7,190 nt of DNA from Actinomycetes bacterium (GTDB lineage Bacteria > Actinomycetota > Acidimicrobiia > Acidimicrobiales > SZUA-35): NCBI GenBank assembly GCA_024227975.1, contig JAAETV010000449.1, positions 1 through 7,190 on the forward strand. Reading direction: 5' to 3'. The notes under the pieces are model-generated. The model saw only the letters and a program-made list of their open reading frames with translations. It was not told where the DNA came from and searched no databases. Shown here piece by piece: positions 1-7,190 of the stretch (within the stretch, counting starts at the first letter, position 1; every line of letters starts with the position of its first letter). A program made the translations under genes and the position numbers.

Positions 1-2201
1 GCGAAATCAGTGGTCGTGAGTAGGGTGTCCATGCCTTCCTCCACCAGGTTTCCGCCTTCGGCCAGGGCGGCAACAACTCGTACAGCGGCTTCCAGATCGT
101 GGTCGATTTCCATCTGGAAGATGATCTGGTAGTAGGAGAGCTCTTGATCAGTGGGGAGCATTGGTAGGAGATCAACGCTCTGACCCACAGCCTGGTCGGT
201 GCCGAATGCCTCGACGAAGACGGGGGCCAGTTTCACCCCGCTCGCGACCGTACCGATACCAGCTCCGATTGTGCTGTCGAGCAGGCCGCGGAATTGAGCA
301 TTGCGAGCATCGGCCGAGCGGGCATCTTCGATACCAACGTCCAGTTGGGCGCCCACGATCGAACCCGCGATCGTGCCGTAGGCGGTGGCGTGATCTGCTG
401 GGTGGAAGCCGACGACCAGTGCGTCTTTGACGATCACCGACGGCATGTTCTCCTCCAACATGCGCATGTAGTCGCCCTGCCCGGCCTTGAAGATATTGAC
501 CAATGCCCTGTCGGTAGTTTCGCGGCCGAGGCTGAGGTAGGTGCCTTCGCTATCGAGCCCTGCCGCCTCCAGATTGCCGGCGGCCGATGACCCCTGAGCC
601 AGCATGGTGGGCCGACTGAAGATGACCTGCTCTACCGCCTTGGCCTGTTCGCGGTAGAGAGGCTGATTGTCACGCCCAGCGGCGTCGACGATCCAGATTG
701 CAGCCTCGGTGCTGAGGTTGGGGTCGCCCGTGATCTCAGGGAGGGTGAGCGCTACGAGCAGCTCACCCCACTCGGCGGTGGGGCTGGTCCTCAGAGCCAC
801 CCGCGGGTCATCCGCAGCCTGGAGGGCAGCCAAGACAAGGGGCAGGTTCTGATCAGCCAAGCGGAGAGCGAGCTGGCTGCTGGATCGAGCGAGCCGATCG
901 GGCCCTTCGGTCAGGCCACGCAACGGGCCTCGGCCCAGGAAGCCATCGCCACTGTTGATTGCGGCGACCGTAGCATCGAACAAGAAACCGTCGGGCATCG
1001 TCTCACTGAGCACGATGAGATGGGCGGGATGGACCCTCCACCAGTCTTCTCTGGCGTTGATCAGGTCCGCACCGCCGAAGTCGAGCTGACCGGATGCTGC
1101 CGCTGTGCCCATGGCATTGGCCATCTGCTGCATAGCCAACGTCATGACATCGGCCTGGTCGCTCGACTCGGGCTTCATGGCTGGAAAGAGTTCCCCCAGA
1201 CGTGCCGTGCTCTCGGGGCCGAGGTGGTTGAAGAAGGAGACGGCCAGCGCTTCGTCGCGGGCAAGATCGTCACTGAATTGGCCGATGTTGGTGTAGGGAC
1301 GCTTGTCGGGCATGTACTTCTTCCAGGCATCACCCTTGACCTGGGCGGCCAGGCGCCGCCCGGCCCAGCGCTCATTCTCACTCAATCCATAGATCGCAAT
1401 GACGGCGTCGTAGACCGACATCGACACCGGACTCTCGGGCGACGCAGCCAGCCTGTCTCCCATCGGGGGGCCTCCCGCAGCCGATCTAGCCACCATGGCG
1501 GCCCGGTGGTAGCTGCCCGGAAAGAGGAGAGGTGACAACCCTGACTCAGCCGGCGACCGACCTTTGGTCATGGCATCCACGACGCGATCGAGGACCACTC
1601 CCACGCTCACATTGAGCTTCTGGGCCTCATCGAGCGCAGCCACCGCGAACAAGGGATCGGCCCCACCAGAACCAGGGCCTACTCCAAGTCCGTCAATCAG
1701 CGGCCACGGCCACGACAACTCCCCCCCAGTACCAGGAAGAAGACACACCCGACTGGCCGCTTCGACCAGCTGAACCCGGTTCACCTCGGGCGACGCTCCC
1801 AATACCACCGAGTCCAAGTCGCGGGCCAGTGTGTACAACACCGCAAGCTCATCGGAGTGCAGTGAGGCAACGTCATAGGGATCAAGACCGGTACCCGGGT
1901 CGGTCCTCTCGAGCTTCCGGCTGGCATCGGCGTCGATCCTGTCGATCCCTTCAGCCGCAACGCGGAGCGCTTCGGCCATTGTCTGGTAGCTGTCGACCAA
2001 GCGCTCACATACCTGGCCCAGTTCGACCAGGGCCGACGCGATCACCGTGATGTATGGCCCCTCATGAGCATCGCCGTAGTTCTCACCCAATCGCCGGAAG
2101 GCGGCAGCAGCCGAGGAGGTACCGCCAACTCGTCCCTCGACCACCAAGGCCTGAGCCGAGAGGTCGACCGACGATGTCGCCGGGACCCAATCTGCACTCA
2201 C
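1..2201 (-). CDS. Large secretion-associated-like protein, C-terminus beyond left edge
   Basis: A minus-strand frame without a stop runs from an upstream stop at 2310-2312 to the left edge. From the GTG at 2201 it gives 733 visible codons. I chose this start because it overlaps the preceding gene's TGA as GTGA, the usual sign of translational coupling; an ATG at 2225 is the alternative, and neither has a strong ribosome site. Residues 1 to about 110 form a helical hairpin-like segment starting Ser-Ala-Asp-Trp, reminiscent of WXG100/LXG-type N-termini. The body is alanine-rich and mostly helical, with a Ser-Phe-Phe-Asn-His-Leu-Gly motif near 322-328 and a Tyr-Gly-Thr-Ile-Ala-Gly helical stretch near 608-640. 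These resemble large actinobacterial DUF6571-like proteins, by memory of family style rather than by search. No signal peptide is seen. The function is unknown; a type VII-secreted effector or carrier is an inference. The missing C-terminus would decide whether a toxin domain is present. Confidence 0.8.
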   Translation of the reverse strand, partial: MSADWVPATSSVDLSAQALVVEGRVGGTSSAAAAFRRLGENYGDAHEGPYITVIASALVELGQVCERLVDSYQTMAEALRVAAEGIDRIDADASRKLERTDPGTGLDPYDVASLHSDELAVLYTLARDLDSVVLGASPEVNRVQLVEAASRVCLLPGTGGELSWPWPLIDGLGVGPGSGGADPLFAVAALDEAQKLNVSVGVVLDRVVDAMTKGRSPAESGLSPLLFPGSYHRAAMVARSAAGGPPMGDRLAASPESPVSMSVYDAVIAIYGLSENERWAGRRLAAQVKGDAWKKYMPDKRPYTNIGQFSDDLARDEALAVSFFNHLGPESTARLGELFPAMKPESSDQADVMTLAMQQMANAMGTAAASGQLDFGGADLINAREDWWRVHPAHLIVLSETMPDGFLFDATVAAINSGDGFLGRGPLRGLTEGPDRLARSSSQLALRLADQNLPLVLAALQAADDPRVALRTSPTAEWGELLVALTLPEITGDPNLSTEAAIWIVDAAGRDNQPLYREQAKAVEQVIFSRPTMLAQGSSAAGNLEAAGLDSEGTYLSLGRETTDRALVNIFKAGQGDYMRMLEENMPSVIVKDALVVGFHPADHATAYGTIAGSIVGAQLDVGIEDARSADARNAQFRGLLDSTIGAGIGTVASGVKLAPVFVEAFGTDQAVGQSVDLLPMLPTDQELSYYQIIFQMEIDHDLEAAVRVVAALAEGGNLVEEGMDTLLTTTDF

Positions 2202-2488
2202 CACGATGACGGCACCCACGGCCATCCACCGGGGGCTTGGTCGGCAGAGATGGTCCTGCTGTGCACCACGTCCACTGCGTCGAGCGTCAACCTGCTGGTC
2301 TCGACGATGTCACCGACAAGGGCCTCGATGCGGACCCGGAGATCAGCCAGGGATGCGCCCGCGACGTCGCCTGCCAACCCCGACAGGCCGAGGTCATTCG
2401 CATCCAGTCGGGCAGCAAGACTCATGAGCTGGAGACTCAGCCCATCCAAGGTCGCCTGCCCCTCGGCTACGTCGTACCGAACCCCCAC
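2198..2488 (-). CDS. 96-aa WXG100-like helical hairpin protein
   Basis: This is a small gene of 96 residues starting at GTG 2488, with a Shine-Dalgarno-like GGGAGGG at 2493-2499, four bases upstream. The frame is closed upstream by a stop at 2522-2524, so this is the only sensible start. The predicted layout is two amphipathic helices (about residues 8-32 and 48-76) joined by a Gly/Ala-rich turn, the size and shape of ESAT-6/WXG100 proteins. The canonical Trp-X-Gly is absent; the turn reads Leu-Ala-Gly-Asp-Val-Ala-Gly. The tail is rich in Trp and Pro (WPWVPSSW). It overlaps the next gene by four bases, so the two are probably co-translated and may be co-secreted or form a heterodimer. The functional assignment is inference from size, helix pattern and pairing. 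Confidence 0.7.
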   Translation of the reverse strand: MGVRYDVAEGQATLDGLSLQLMSLAARLDANDLGLSGLAGDVAGASLADLRVRIEALVGDIVETSRLTLDAVDVVHSRTISADQAPGGWPWVPSSW

Positions 2489-2635
2489 CGCGCCCTCCCG
2501 CTCCCTGGATTGTCGCCAAACTCAATGCAACAAACGCACTCTAACATAATCTGAGATAGTTTGACGTAATTAGCAGTGTCTTCGGAGACGAGATGGTGGA
2601 CCCGACCCAAACGGCATGGATGCCGGCCTATGTCA
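2489..2635. promoter_or_regulatory. AT-richer gap, probable promoter region of the minus-strand gene pair
   Basis: This 147-bp gap separates the repeat-protein gene from the 96-aa gene. Bases 2520-2575 are clearly richer in A and T than the surroundings, as expected for a promoter of the two genes to the left. Read on the minus strand it holds TTACGT followed 15 bases later by TATGTT, a poor sigma-70-like pair, so the exact elements are not assigned. A 5-bp stem with a 4-base loop (2612-2625) lies just beyond the stop of the repeat-protein gene but has no T tract, so it is not called as a terminator. Confidence 0.3.
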
Positions 2636-3145
2636 TCAACCGAGCTGTTCGGCGATCATCCAGGCGGCAAGCAGGATGAGCAGGAAGCCAGCAATGACCG
2701 CAGCGAGAGCCACGAGCAATCTCGACCCAGAGCGCGCCCTGGGCGGCCGAGTCCCAGGCCCAGCCCCCGCAGGCCGCTTGTCTCGACGTACCCGCTTCGA
2801 CCCGCCGAGCAGTCCGGGCACTTCTTGACTCTCACCGACGACACGTCCGTCCGCGTCATGGTGGACTCGTCGAGTCCCGCCGAGGAGTCGGGGTACGTCG
2901 CGACTCTCACCCGTCCTGCGTCCTGAGGCGTCGTAATGGACGGTCCTGGGGCCGCCGCCGAGAAGCCCACCGGCAACCTGGCGACTCTCGCCCGTCTTCT
3001 TGCCGTTGACGCCATAGTGGACCGTCCTCGTTCCGCCGAGGAGCCTCGACACCTGGCGACTCTCGCCCGTCTTGCGACCCGAGTCGTCGAAGTGCTCGAC
3101 ATACTCGTTGCCCCACATGGTTGCTCGTAGCCGGCTCTCACCCAT
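2636..3145 (-). CDS. Tail-anchored protein with five GESR repeats
   Basis: A 169-residue protein starts at ATG 3145, preceded by AAAGGGGG at 3155-3162, nine bases upstream. Residues 2-122 are tandem repeats: Gly-Glu-Ser-Arg/Gln begins at residues 2, 27, 52, 79 and 104 (periods 25, 25, 27, 25). The consensus is roughly GESR-x-V-x-x-LLGG-x-R-x-VHYD-x-x-G-R-x-T. The His-Tyr-Asp-x-x-Gly-Arg/Lys pattern recalls short beta-hairpin repeats of MORN/YwqK style, but the match is not exact. A basic stretch (about residues 117-143) leads into one hydrophobic helix at about 142-164, almost at the C-terminus. By the positive-inside rule the repeats should stay in the cytoplasm, with the C-terminus outside. 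No enzyme motif is visible. Its neighbours are the secretion-like pair downstream on the same strand and the divergent methionine operon. The function is unknown; a membrane-bound scaffold is only a guess. Confidence 0.8.
   Translation of the reverse strand: MGESRLRATMWGNEYVEHFDDSGRKTGESRQVSRLLGGTRTVHYGVNGKKTGESRQVAGGLLGGGPRTVHYDASGRRTGESRDVPRLLGGTRRVHHDADGRVVGESQEVPGLLGGSKRVRRDKRPAGAGPGTRPPRARSGSRLLVALAAVIAGFLLILLAAWMIAEQLG
2780..3142 (-). repeat. In-frame 75/81-bp tandem repeats inside the tail-anchored protein gene
   Basis: Four to five imperfect units encode the GESR repeats. Neighbouring units share an exact 23-bp match (2976-2998 and 3051-3073, exactly 75 bases apart), with a more diverged copy near 2894-2916. 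One unit is six bases longer, adding two codons, so the frame is kept throughout. Confidence 0.8.
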
Positions 3146-3238
3146 CGTCTCGGGCCCCCTTTGACGACTGACTACGACAGTAGCCCTCCTCCGTCACTGA
3201 CCGATAGGGATCAGACCCCAAGGCCCACAGGGCTAGCA

Positions 3239-3268
3239 TTTTCCCCAATATCAATATATCTTTATATT
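3239..3268 (+). promoter_or_regulatory. Candidate promoter of the sahR-metF-metH operon
   Basis: TATATT at 3263-3268 matches the -10 consensus at five of six positions. The matching -35 (TTTTCC, 3239-3244, 18-bp spacer) is weak. It would give a leader of about 35 bases ending in the ribosome site AAGGTGA (3296-3302), seven bases before the ATG at 3310. The overlap with the palindrome supports the placement. Confidence 0.35.
3247..3268. promoter_or_regulatory. AT-rich palindromic operator, probable SahR-type site
   Basis: This 22-bp imperfect inverted repeat is centred between 3257 and 3258; nine of its eleven base pairs are symmetric, the exceptions being 3252/3263 and 3255/3260. It consists almost only of A and T in a GC-rich window and lies 41 bp upstream of the ArsR-type gene. 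Dyad AT-rich operators of this kind are typical of ArsR-family dimers, and autoregulation is common. It overlaps a candidate -10 (TATATT, 3263-3268), which fits repression by blocking RNA polymerase. I cannot confirm the exact published consensus from memory. Confidence 0.6.
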
Positions 3269-3309
3269 CCAATGTTGTTCTCATGACCCATCGCTAAGGT
3301 GATCGATCC

Positions 3310-4287
3310 ATGGACGAGCTGATTCAGGCAATGAAGGCCGCAGGCGAGCCAACGAGGCTGCGGATACTGGTGGCGCTAGATCGCAGCGAGCTGACCGTCA
3401 CCGAGCTGTGCCGCATCCTGGGCCAGAGCCAGCCCCGGGTCAGCCGCCACCTCAAGCTGTTGTGCGATGCCGGCCTGCTGTCCCGCCAGGCCGAGGGAAC
3501 CAGCGCCTACTACCGCCACGCCCGGTCCCCTTTCGCCCACCAGTTCCTCTCCTCCGTGAAAGCTCAGATCGAGGCCGACGATCCAACTGTCGAGAGGGAT
3601 CAGCAACAGCTGGCTCTGATTCGAGCCCAGCGGGCCGAGCTGGCGGCCCGGTCATTCGAGAAGATCGCCCAAGAGGAGGAGTTGCTCCAGGATCAACACG
3701 TGCCGGCGGCCGAAGTCGAGGCCACCATGTTGGACCTCGTCGGACCCGCCCCCATCAAGCGCCTGCTCGACATCGGCACCGGGACCGGTCGAGTCTTGGA
3801 GCTTTTTGCCCCCAATATCGGGGCCGGAATCGGGGTCGAACTGAGCCGGGAAATGCTGAACCTGGCCCGAACCAAGCTCGATGCCAGACACCTCGATCAC
3901 TGCTCGGTCCGCCACTCGAATGCCTACAACCTCGATGTCGAGGTCGGAAGTATCAGCTTGGCCGTACTTCATCATGTCCTCCATTTCTTGGAGGAACCAG
4001 CTCGTGCTATCGAACAGGCAGTCCAGACGCTCGGACCCGACGGTCGACTCCTCATCGTCGACCTCGGCCCCCACCTCATCGAGGCCCTCAGGGCCGACCA
4101 TGGTCATCGTCGGCTCGGATTTGCCGATGAGGAGGTGATGGAGTGGTGCCAGACAGCAGGATTGGCCAAAGTCGAGGTCTCCCACCTCGACCTGGCCGAA
4201 TCTGACCCGCCTGGCCTCACCGTCGCCTTGTGGCTCGCCACCCAGCCCAGCGATGTCCCCAATGCGACCGACCTGGCGGTGGTGTGA
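3310..4287 (+). CDS. sahR: SahR-like ArsR regulator fused to a methyltransferase-fold domain
   Basis: This 325-residue protein has two domains. Residues 1-85 are an ArsR winged helix-turn-helix: the Gly-Glu-Pro-Thr-Arg-Leu-Arg-Ile-Leu start near 12-20, the Gln-Pro-Arg-Val-Ser-Arg-His-Leu recognition helix near 41-48, and a wing ending Tyr-Tyr-Arg-His near 67-70. The metal-binding Cys-Val-Cys motif of ArsR/SmtB sensors is absent (only Cys34 in ELCRIL), so metal sensing is unlikely. After a charged helical linker (about 88-130), residues 135-310 form a Rossmann-type methyltransferase domain with motif [10 protein letters not shown] at 152-160 and acidic Glu177 at the end of strand 2. SahR proteins in Proteobacteria are repressors of SAM-cycle genes that respond to S-adenosylhomocysteine through such a domain. 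The gene overlaps the start of the MetF-MetH frame by one base (TGATG) and has a palindrome upstream, which fits that role. It could instead be an active methyltransferase with a DNA-binding domain, but the context favours regulation. Confidence 0.85.
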   Translation: MDELIQAMKAAGEPTRLRILVALDRSELTVTELCRILGQSQPRVSRHLKLLCDAGLLSRQAEGTSAYYRHARSPFAHQFLSSVKAQIEADDPTVERDQQQLALIRAQRAELAARSFEKIAQEEELLQDQHVPAAEVEATMLDLVGPAPIKRLLDIGTGTGRVLELFAPNIGAGIGVELSREMLNLARTKLDARHLDHCSVRHSNAYNLDVEVGSISLAVLHHVLHFLEEPARAIEQAVQTLGPDGRLLIVDLGPHLIEALRADHGHRRLGFADEEVMEWCQTAGLAKVEVSHLDLAESDPPGLTVALWLATQPSDVPNATDLAVV

Positions 4288-7190
4288 TGGCAATGTTCTC
4301 GTTCGAGTTCTTCCCTCCAGAAACCCCGAAGGGACACAACCGACTACTCGACGTTGCCACCGAACTGAGTGCCTTCTCCCCCAGCTTCGTCAGCGTCACC
4401 TACGGAGCTGGAGGCACCAGCCGAGACCGGACCCTGCACTCGCTCACTGAGCTGACCACGTCGATCACCACCCCGATCGCCGCTCACCTCACCACCATTG
4501 GAGCGACCAAGCACGAGATAGACGAGACGATCGATGCCTACCGGGCCACTGGGATCAGCCATATCGTTGCCCTGCGAGGCGACCCTCCAGCCGATGGCCC
4601 GCTCCCAACCTCCACCTCGACCACCGACCCGGGCGACCATCATGAGACAGCCCTCGATCTGATCAGAGCTATCAGGGCTCGAGCCGACGGAGCCAGCTTC
4701 GAGATCTCCGTCGCCGCCTACCCCGAAGTCCACCCCAAGGCAGCCTCACTCCAGGCCGATCTCGACAACCTGAAGGCCAAGATCGAGGCCGGGGCCAGTA
4801 AGGCCATCACCCAATTCAGCTTCGAGCCCGATGCCTACCTGCGCCTCCGCCAACGAGCAGCCAAGGCCGGCATCACCAGCCCCCTGGTGCCGGGCGTGAT
4901 GCCCATCACCAACTTCACTGCTATCCAACGCTTCGCCGCCCGGTGCGGAGCCACCATCCCGACCTGGTTGTCGGCCGCCTTCGAGGGCCTGGAGGGAGAC
5001 CCCAAAGCCAGCGGCCAGGTCGCCGTCGACATAGCAATCGAGTATTGCCAACGGCTGGAGGCCGAAGGCGTCACCGATTTCCACTTCTTCACCATGAACC
5101 GATCCCCCCTCACCGCTGCGGTGTGCCAAGCCCTCCACCACCAGCCCGAGCCGAACACCAGTGGGAGCCCTAAGCCCATGACCGCCGTTCCCACCCAAGC
5201 CCATGCCCAGCCCGAATCCAAGGCCCAAACCCGCCCCAGTTGTCGGGCCGCGCTGACCGAGGCCATGGCCGATCGCATCCTCGTCATCGACGGGGCCATG
5301 GGCACCAGTGTCCAGTCTCAGGGCCTGGACGAAGCCGCCTTCCGAGGCGATCGTTTCATTGATCATCCGGTCGACCTGATCGGCAACTACGACGTGTTGT
5401 CGCTCACCAATCCCGACCTCATCGCCGACATCCATCGCAGCTTCCTGGCCGTCGGGGCTGACCTGATCATCACCAACACCTTCACCGCCACCAGCATCGC
5501 CCAGGCCGACTACCAACTCGAGGCCCAGGTGGCGGAAATGAACCTGGCCTCGGCCCGCATTGCCCGCCGGGTGGCCGACGAGTTCACGGCAGCTACCCCT
5601 GACAAGCCGCGCTATGTGATGGGCTCTCTGGGCCCCACCAATCGCACGGCCAGCATCTCGCCCGACGTCAACGATCCAGCTCGACGCGACGTCGACTTCA
5701 GCCAGCTGGCCACCTCCTACGGCGAAGCGTTGGAAGCTCTGGTCGAAGGGGGCGTCGATCTATTGATGATCGAGACCATCTTCGACACCCTCAACGCCAA
5801 AGCCGCCATCCACGCATACCTGAGCTTCGTCGAGCGGACCGGGCTCGATGTGCCCCTCATGATCTCGGGCACAATCACCGACCGGAGCGGCCGAACCCTG
5901 TCAGGGCAGACCACGGAGGCCTTCTGGAACTCGGTCCGCCATGCTCGCCCCCTCACGGTCGGCCTCAACTGCGCCCTCGGGGCTGACGAGCTGAAACCTC
6001 ACCTGGCCGAATTGTCGGTGGCTGCTGGGGTGCCCGTAAGCGTCCATCCCAACGCCGGCTTGCCCAACGAGCTCGGTCTCTACGACGAGACTCCCGAGCA
6101 CATGGGCGCCATCATCGCCACCATGGCCAAGGCTGGCACGATCAACCTGGCCGGGGGATGTTGTGGTACCACCCCGGCCCACATTGCCGCCATCAGCCGC
6201 GCCGTCGTCGGAGCCAAACCTCGTCCCATCCCCACCATCGCGGCGGCCACCAGGCTCTCGGGCCTGGAGCCGATGACGATCGACGGCGATTCCCTCCTGG
6301 TCAATGTTGGAGAGCGAACCAATGTCACCGGCTCAGCCCGGTTCGCCAAACTGATCAAGGCCGGCGACTACGACACCGCGGTGTCAGTGGCCCGTGATCA
6401 GGTCGACAATGGGGCCCAGATCATCGACGTCAATATGGACGAGGGGATGCTCGACTCCGAAGCGGCCATGGTCCGCTTCTTGCACATGATCGGGTCTGAA
6501 CCCGACATATCCCGGGTTCCGGTCATGATCGATTCGTCCAAGTGGTCGGTTATCGAAGCCGGCCTCCGATCGGTCCAGGGCAAAGCCGTTGTCAACTCCA
6601 TCAGCCTGAAGGAGGGCGAGGAGACATTCCTGGCTCAGGCCCGATCGGCCATGCGCTACGGGGCGGCCGTAGTGGTGATGGCCTTCGACGAGACCGGCCA
6701 GGCCGAAACCCTGGAACACAAGGTCGCGGTCTGCCGTCGGGCCCATGACCTGCTGGTCGACCAGCTCGACTTTCCCCCCGAAGACATCATCTTCGATCCG
6801 AACATCTTCGCTGTGGCCACTGGCATCGAAGACCACGCCGACTACGGTCGGGCCTTCATCGAGGCCACCCGCCAACTCAGCACCGAGCTGGCTCCGGCCA
6901 AGGTTTCAGGCGGATTGTCGAACCTGTCGTTCTCGTTCCGGGGCAACAACCCCCTGCGTGAGGCCATGCACGCCGTGTTCTTGTACCACGCCGTCCAGGC
7001 CGGGGTGGGATTGGTCATCGTCAACGCGGGCCGCCTCCCCATCTACGAGGACGTGCCCGAAGACCTCCGTCGGCGGATCGAAGACGTCTTGTTCAACACT
7101 CGTCCCGATGCCACCGAACGCCTCATCGAGGTGGCATCAGAGGCCAAGACCAGCACCGAAGTGGCCGGCGCCGACCTGAGTTGGCGGGAA
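4287..7190 (+). CDS. metF-metH: MetF-MetH fusion: methylenetetrahydrofolate reductase / B12 methionine synthase, partial
   Basis: One frame starts at ATG 4287 (overlapping the regulator's TGA; ATG 4293 is possible) and is open through the right edge, 968 codons. Residues 1-287 are a full MetF: FSFEFFPP with catalytic Glu7, [15 protein letters not shown] with Asp99, [16 protein letters not shown] and a DFHFFTMNR end. It reduces methylene-THF to methyl-THF using FAD. Residues 288-321 are a Pro/Ala/Gln/Ser-rich linker. From 322 the protein is Met[10 protein letters not shown] (332-340), [20 protein letters not shown], and zinc ligands Cys562 and Cys625/Cys626, with the same 63-residue spacing as in E. 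coli MetH. The pterin domain (about 668-940) carries [11 protein letters not shown] at 673-683 and [12 protein letters not shown]. The visible part stops where the cobalamin cap domain should begin, so the B12 and reactivation domains are not seen. Known HMT-MetF fusions (Bacillus YitJ type) have the opposite order and lack B12 domains. Each domain is certain; the fusion depends on the frame being correct. Confidence 0.92.
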   Translation, partial: MAMFSFEFFPPETPKGHNRLLDVATELSAFSPSFVSVTYGAGGTSRDRTLHSLTELTTSITTPIAAHLTTIGATKHEIDETIDAYRATGISHIVALRGDPPADGPLPTSTSTTDPGDHHETALDLIRAIRARADGASFEISVAAYPEVHPKAASLQADLDNLKAKIEAGASKAITQFSFEPDAYLRLRQRAAKAGITSPLVPGVMPITNFTAIQRFAARCGATIPTWLSAAFEGLEGDPKASGQVAVDIAIEYCQRLEAEGVTDFHFFTMNRSPLTAAVCQALHHQPEPNTSGSPKPMTAVPTQAHAQPESKAQTRPSCRAALTEAMADRILVIDGAMGTSVQSQGLDEAAFRGDRFIDHPVDLIGNYDVLSLTNPDLIADIHRSFLAVGADLIITNTFTATSIAQADYQLEAQVAEMNLASARIARRVADEFTAATPDKPRYVMGSLGPTNRTASISPDVNDPARRDVDFSQLATSYGEALEALVEGGVDLLMIETIFDTLNAKAAIHAYLSFVERTGLDVPLMISGTITDRSGRTLSGQTTEAFWNSVRHARPLTVGLNCALGADELKPHLAELSVAAGVPVSVHPNAGLPNELGLYDETPEHMGAIIATMAKAGTINLAGGCCGTTPAHIAAISRAVVGAKPRPIPTIAAATRLSGLEPMTIDGDSLLVNVGERTNVTGSARFAKLIKAGDYDTAVSVARDQVDNGAQIIDVNMDEGMLDSEAAMVRFLHMIGSEPDISRVPVMIDSSKWSVIEAGLRSVQGKAVVNSISLKEGEETFLAQARSAMRYGAAVVVMAFDETGQAETLEHKVAVCRRAHDLLVDQLDFPPEDIIFDPNIFAVATGIEDHADYGRAFIEATRQLSTELAPAKVSGGLSNLSFSFRGNNPLREAMHAVFLYHAVQAGVGLVIVNAGRLPIYEDVPEDLRRRIEDVLFNTRPDATERLIEVASEAKTSTEVAGADLSWRE
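5163..5180 (+). promoter_or_regulatory. Possible internal ribosome site and start in the MetF-MetH linker
   Basis: GGGAG at 5163-5167 lies ten bases before an in-frame ATG at 5178-5180, within the linker and ahead of the complete MetH homocysteine domain. It could allow free MetH to be made alongside the fusion. An out-of-frame TAA sits between them at 5171-5173. This is speculative, since short GGAG-like motifs are common in GC-rich coding sequence. Confidence 0.2.

Larger units (their letters stand above)
3146..3309. other. Divergent intergenic region
   Basis: This 164-bp spacer lies between the start codons of the repeat-protein gene (minus) and the regulator gene (plus). Apart from the palindrome, the candidate promoter and the two ribosome sites, I see no further feature; no convincing minus-strand promoter was found. 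The palindrome could influence both directions. Confidence 0.6.

Noticed and set aside
1020..1535. 171-codon plus-strand open frame
   Set aside because: It is antisense to the continuous minus-strand frame that runs across the whole left end; its composition is Arg/Gly/His-rich with no family-like pattern.
2524..2560. Imperfect inverted repeat in the AT-richer gap
   Set aside because: Only about seven of eleven pairs match, which is little better than expected in AT-rich sequence.
2612..2625. Short hairpin after the repeat-protein gene as a terminator
   Set aside because: The stem is only five base pairs and no T tract follows on the minus strand.
2576..2926. 116-codon plus-strand open frame
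   Set aside because: It lies opposite the repeat protein, which has a ribosome site, regular repeats and a membrane helix; the plus-strand frame is a shadow.
3408..4130. 240-codon plus-strand frame within the regulator gene
   Set aside because: It is an out-of-frame Pro/Arg-rich shadow of the well-supported ArsR-methyltransferase gene.
4746..5516. 256-codon minus-strand frame rich in Gly and Leu
   Set aside because: It is antisense to conserved MetF and MetH motifs; the glycine-rich composition comes from GC-rich codons read in reverse.
6384..6875. 163-codon minus-strand frame
   Set aside because: It is antisense to the conserved MetH pterin-binding domain and has no support of its own.

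Overview
The window is GC-rich and carries no RNA genes or transposons. The gene content suggests an actinobacterium: two genes that look related to type VII (ESX/WXG100) secretion sit on the minus strand, and a methionine-cycle operon sits on the plus strand. An Acidimicrobiia-like lineage is my guess; the sequence alone does not prove it.

Left part (1-3145, minus strand, read right to left). First comes a 169-aa protein made of five copies of a ~25-residue Gly-Glu-Ser-Arg repeat with a single C-terminal membrane anchor (3145-2636). After a 147-bp AT-richer gap comes a 96-aa helical-hairpin protein with a GTG start (2488-2198). Its stop overlaps, in a GTGA arrangement, the start of a very long open frame that runs off the left edge (2201 to 1, at least 733 residues). 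That frame has a second helical-hairpin N-terminus and a body resembling large actinobacterial secretion-associated or toxin-carrier proteins. Its C-terminus, which would show any effector domain, is outside the window.

Middle (3146-3309). This is a divergent intergenic region. It contains an AT-rich imperfect palindrome (3247-3268) that overlaps a plausible -10 element and is probably the operator of the next gene.

Right part (3310-7190, plus strand). An ArsR-type winged-helix regulator fused to a SAM/SAH-binding methyltransferase fold (SahR-like, 325 aa) overlaps by one base the start of a single uninterrupted frame. That frame encodes a complete methylenetetrahydrofolate reductase (MetF), a Pro/Ala/Gln-rich linker, and then cobalamin-dependent methionine synthase (MetH: homocysteine and pterin domains). 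It is still open at the right edge, after 968 codons.

The logic of the right-hand operon is clear. SahR-type repressors sense S-adenosylhomocysteine; MetF makes 5-methyl-tetrahydrofolate; MetH uses it to remethylate homocysteine. Here the last two enzymes appear to be one polypeptide, and this is the most notable observation in the window.
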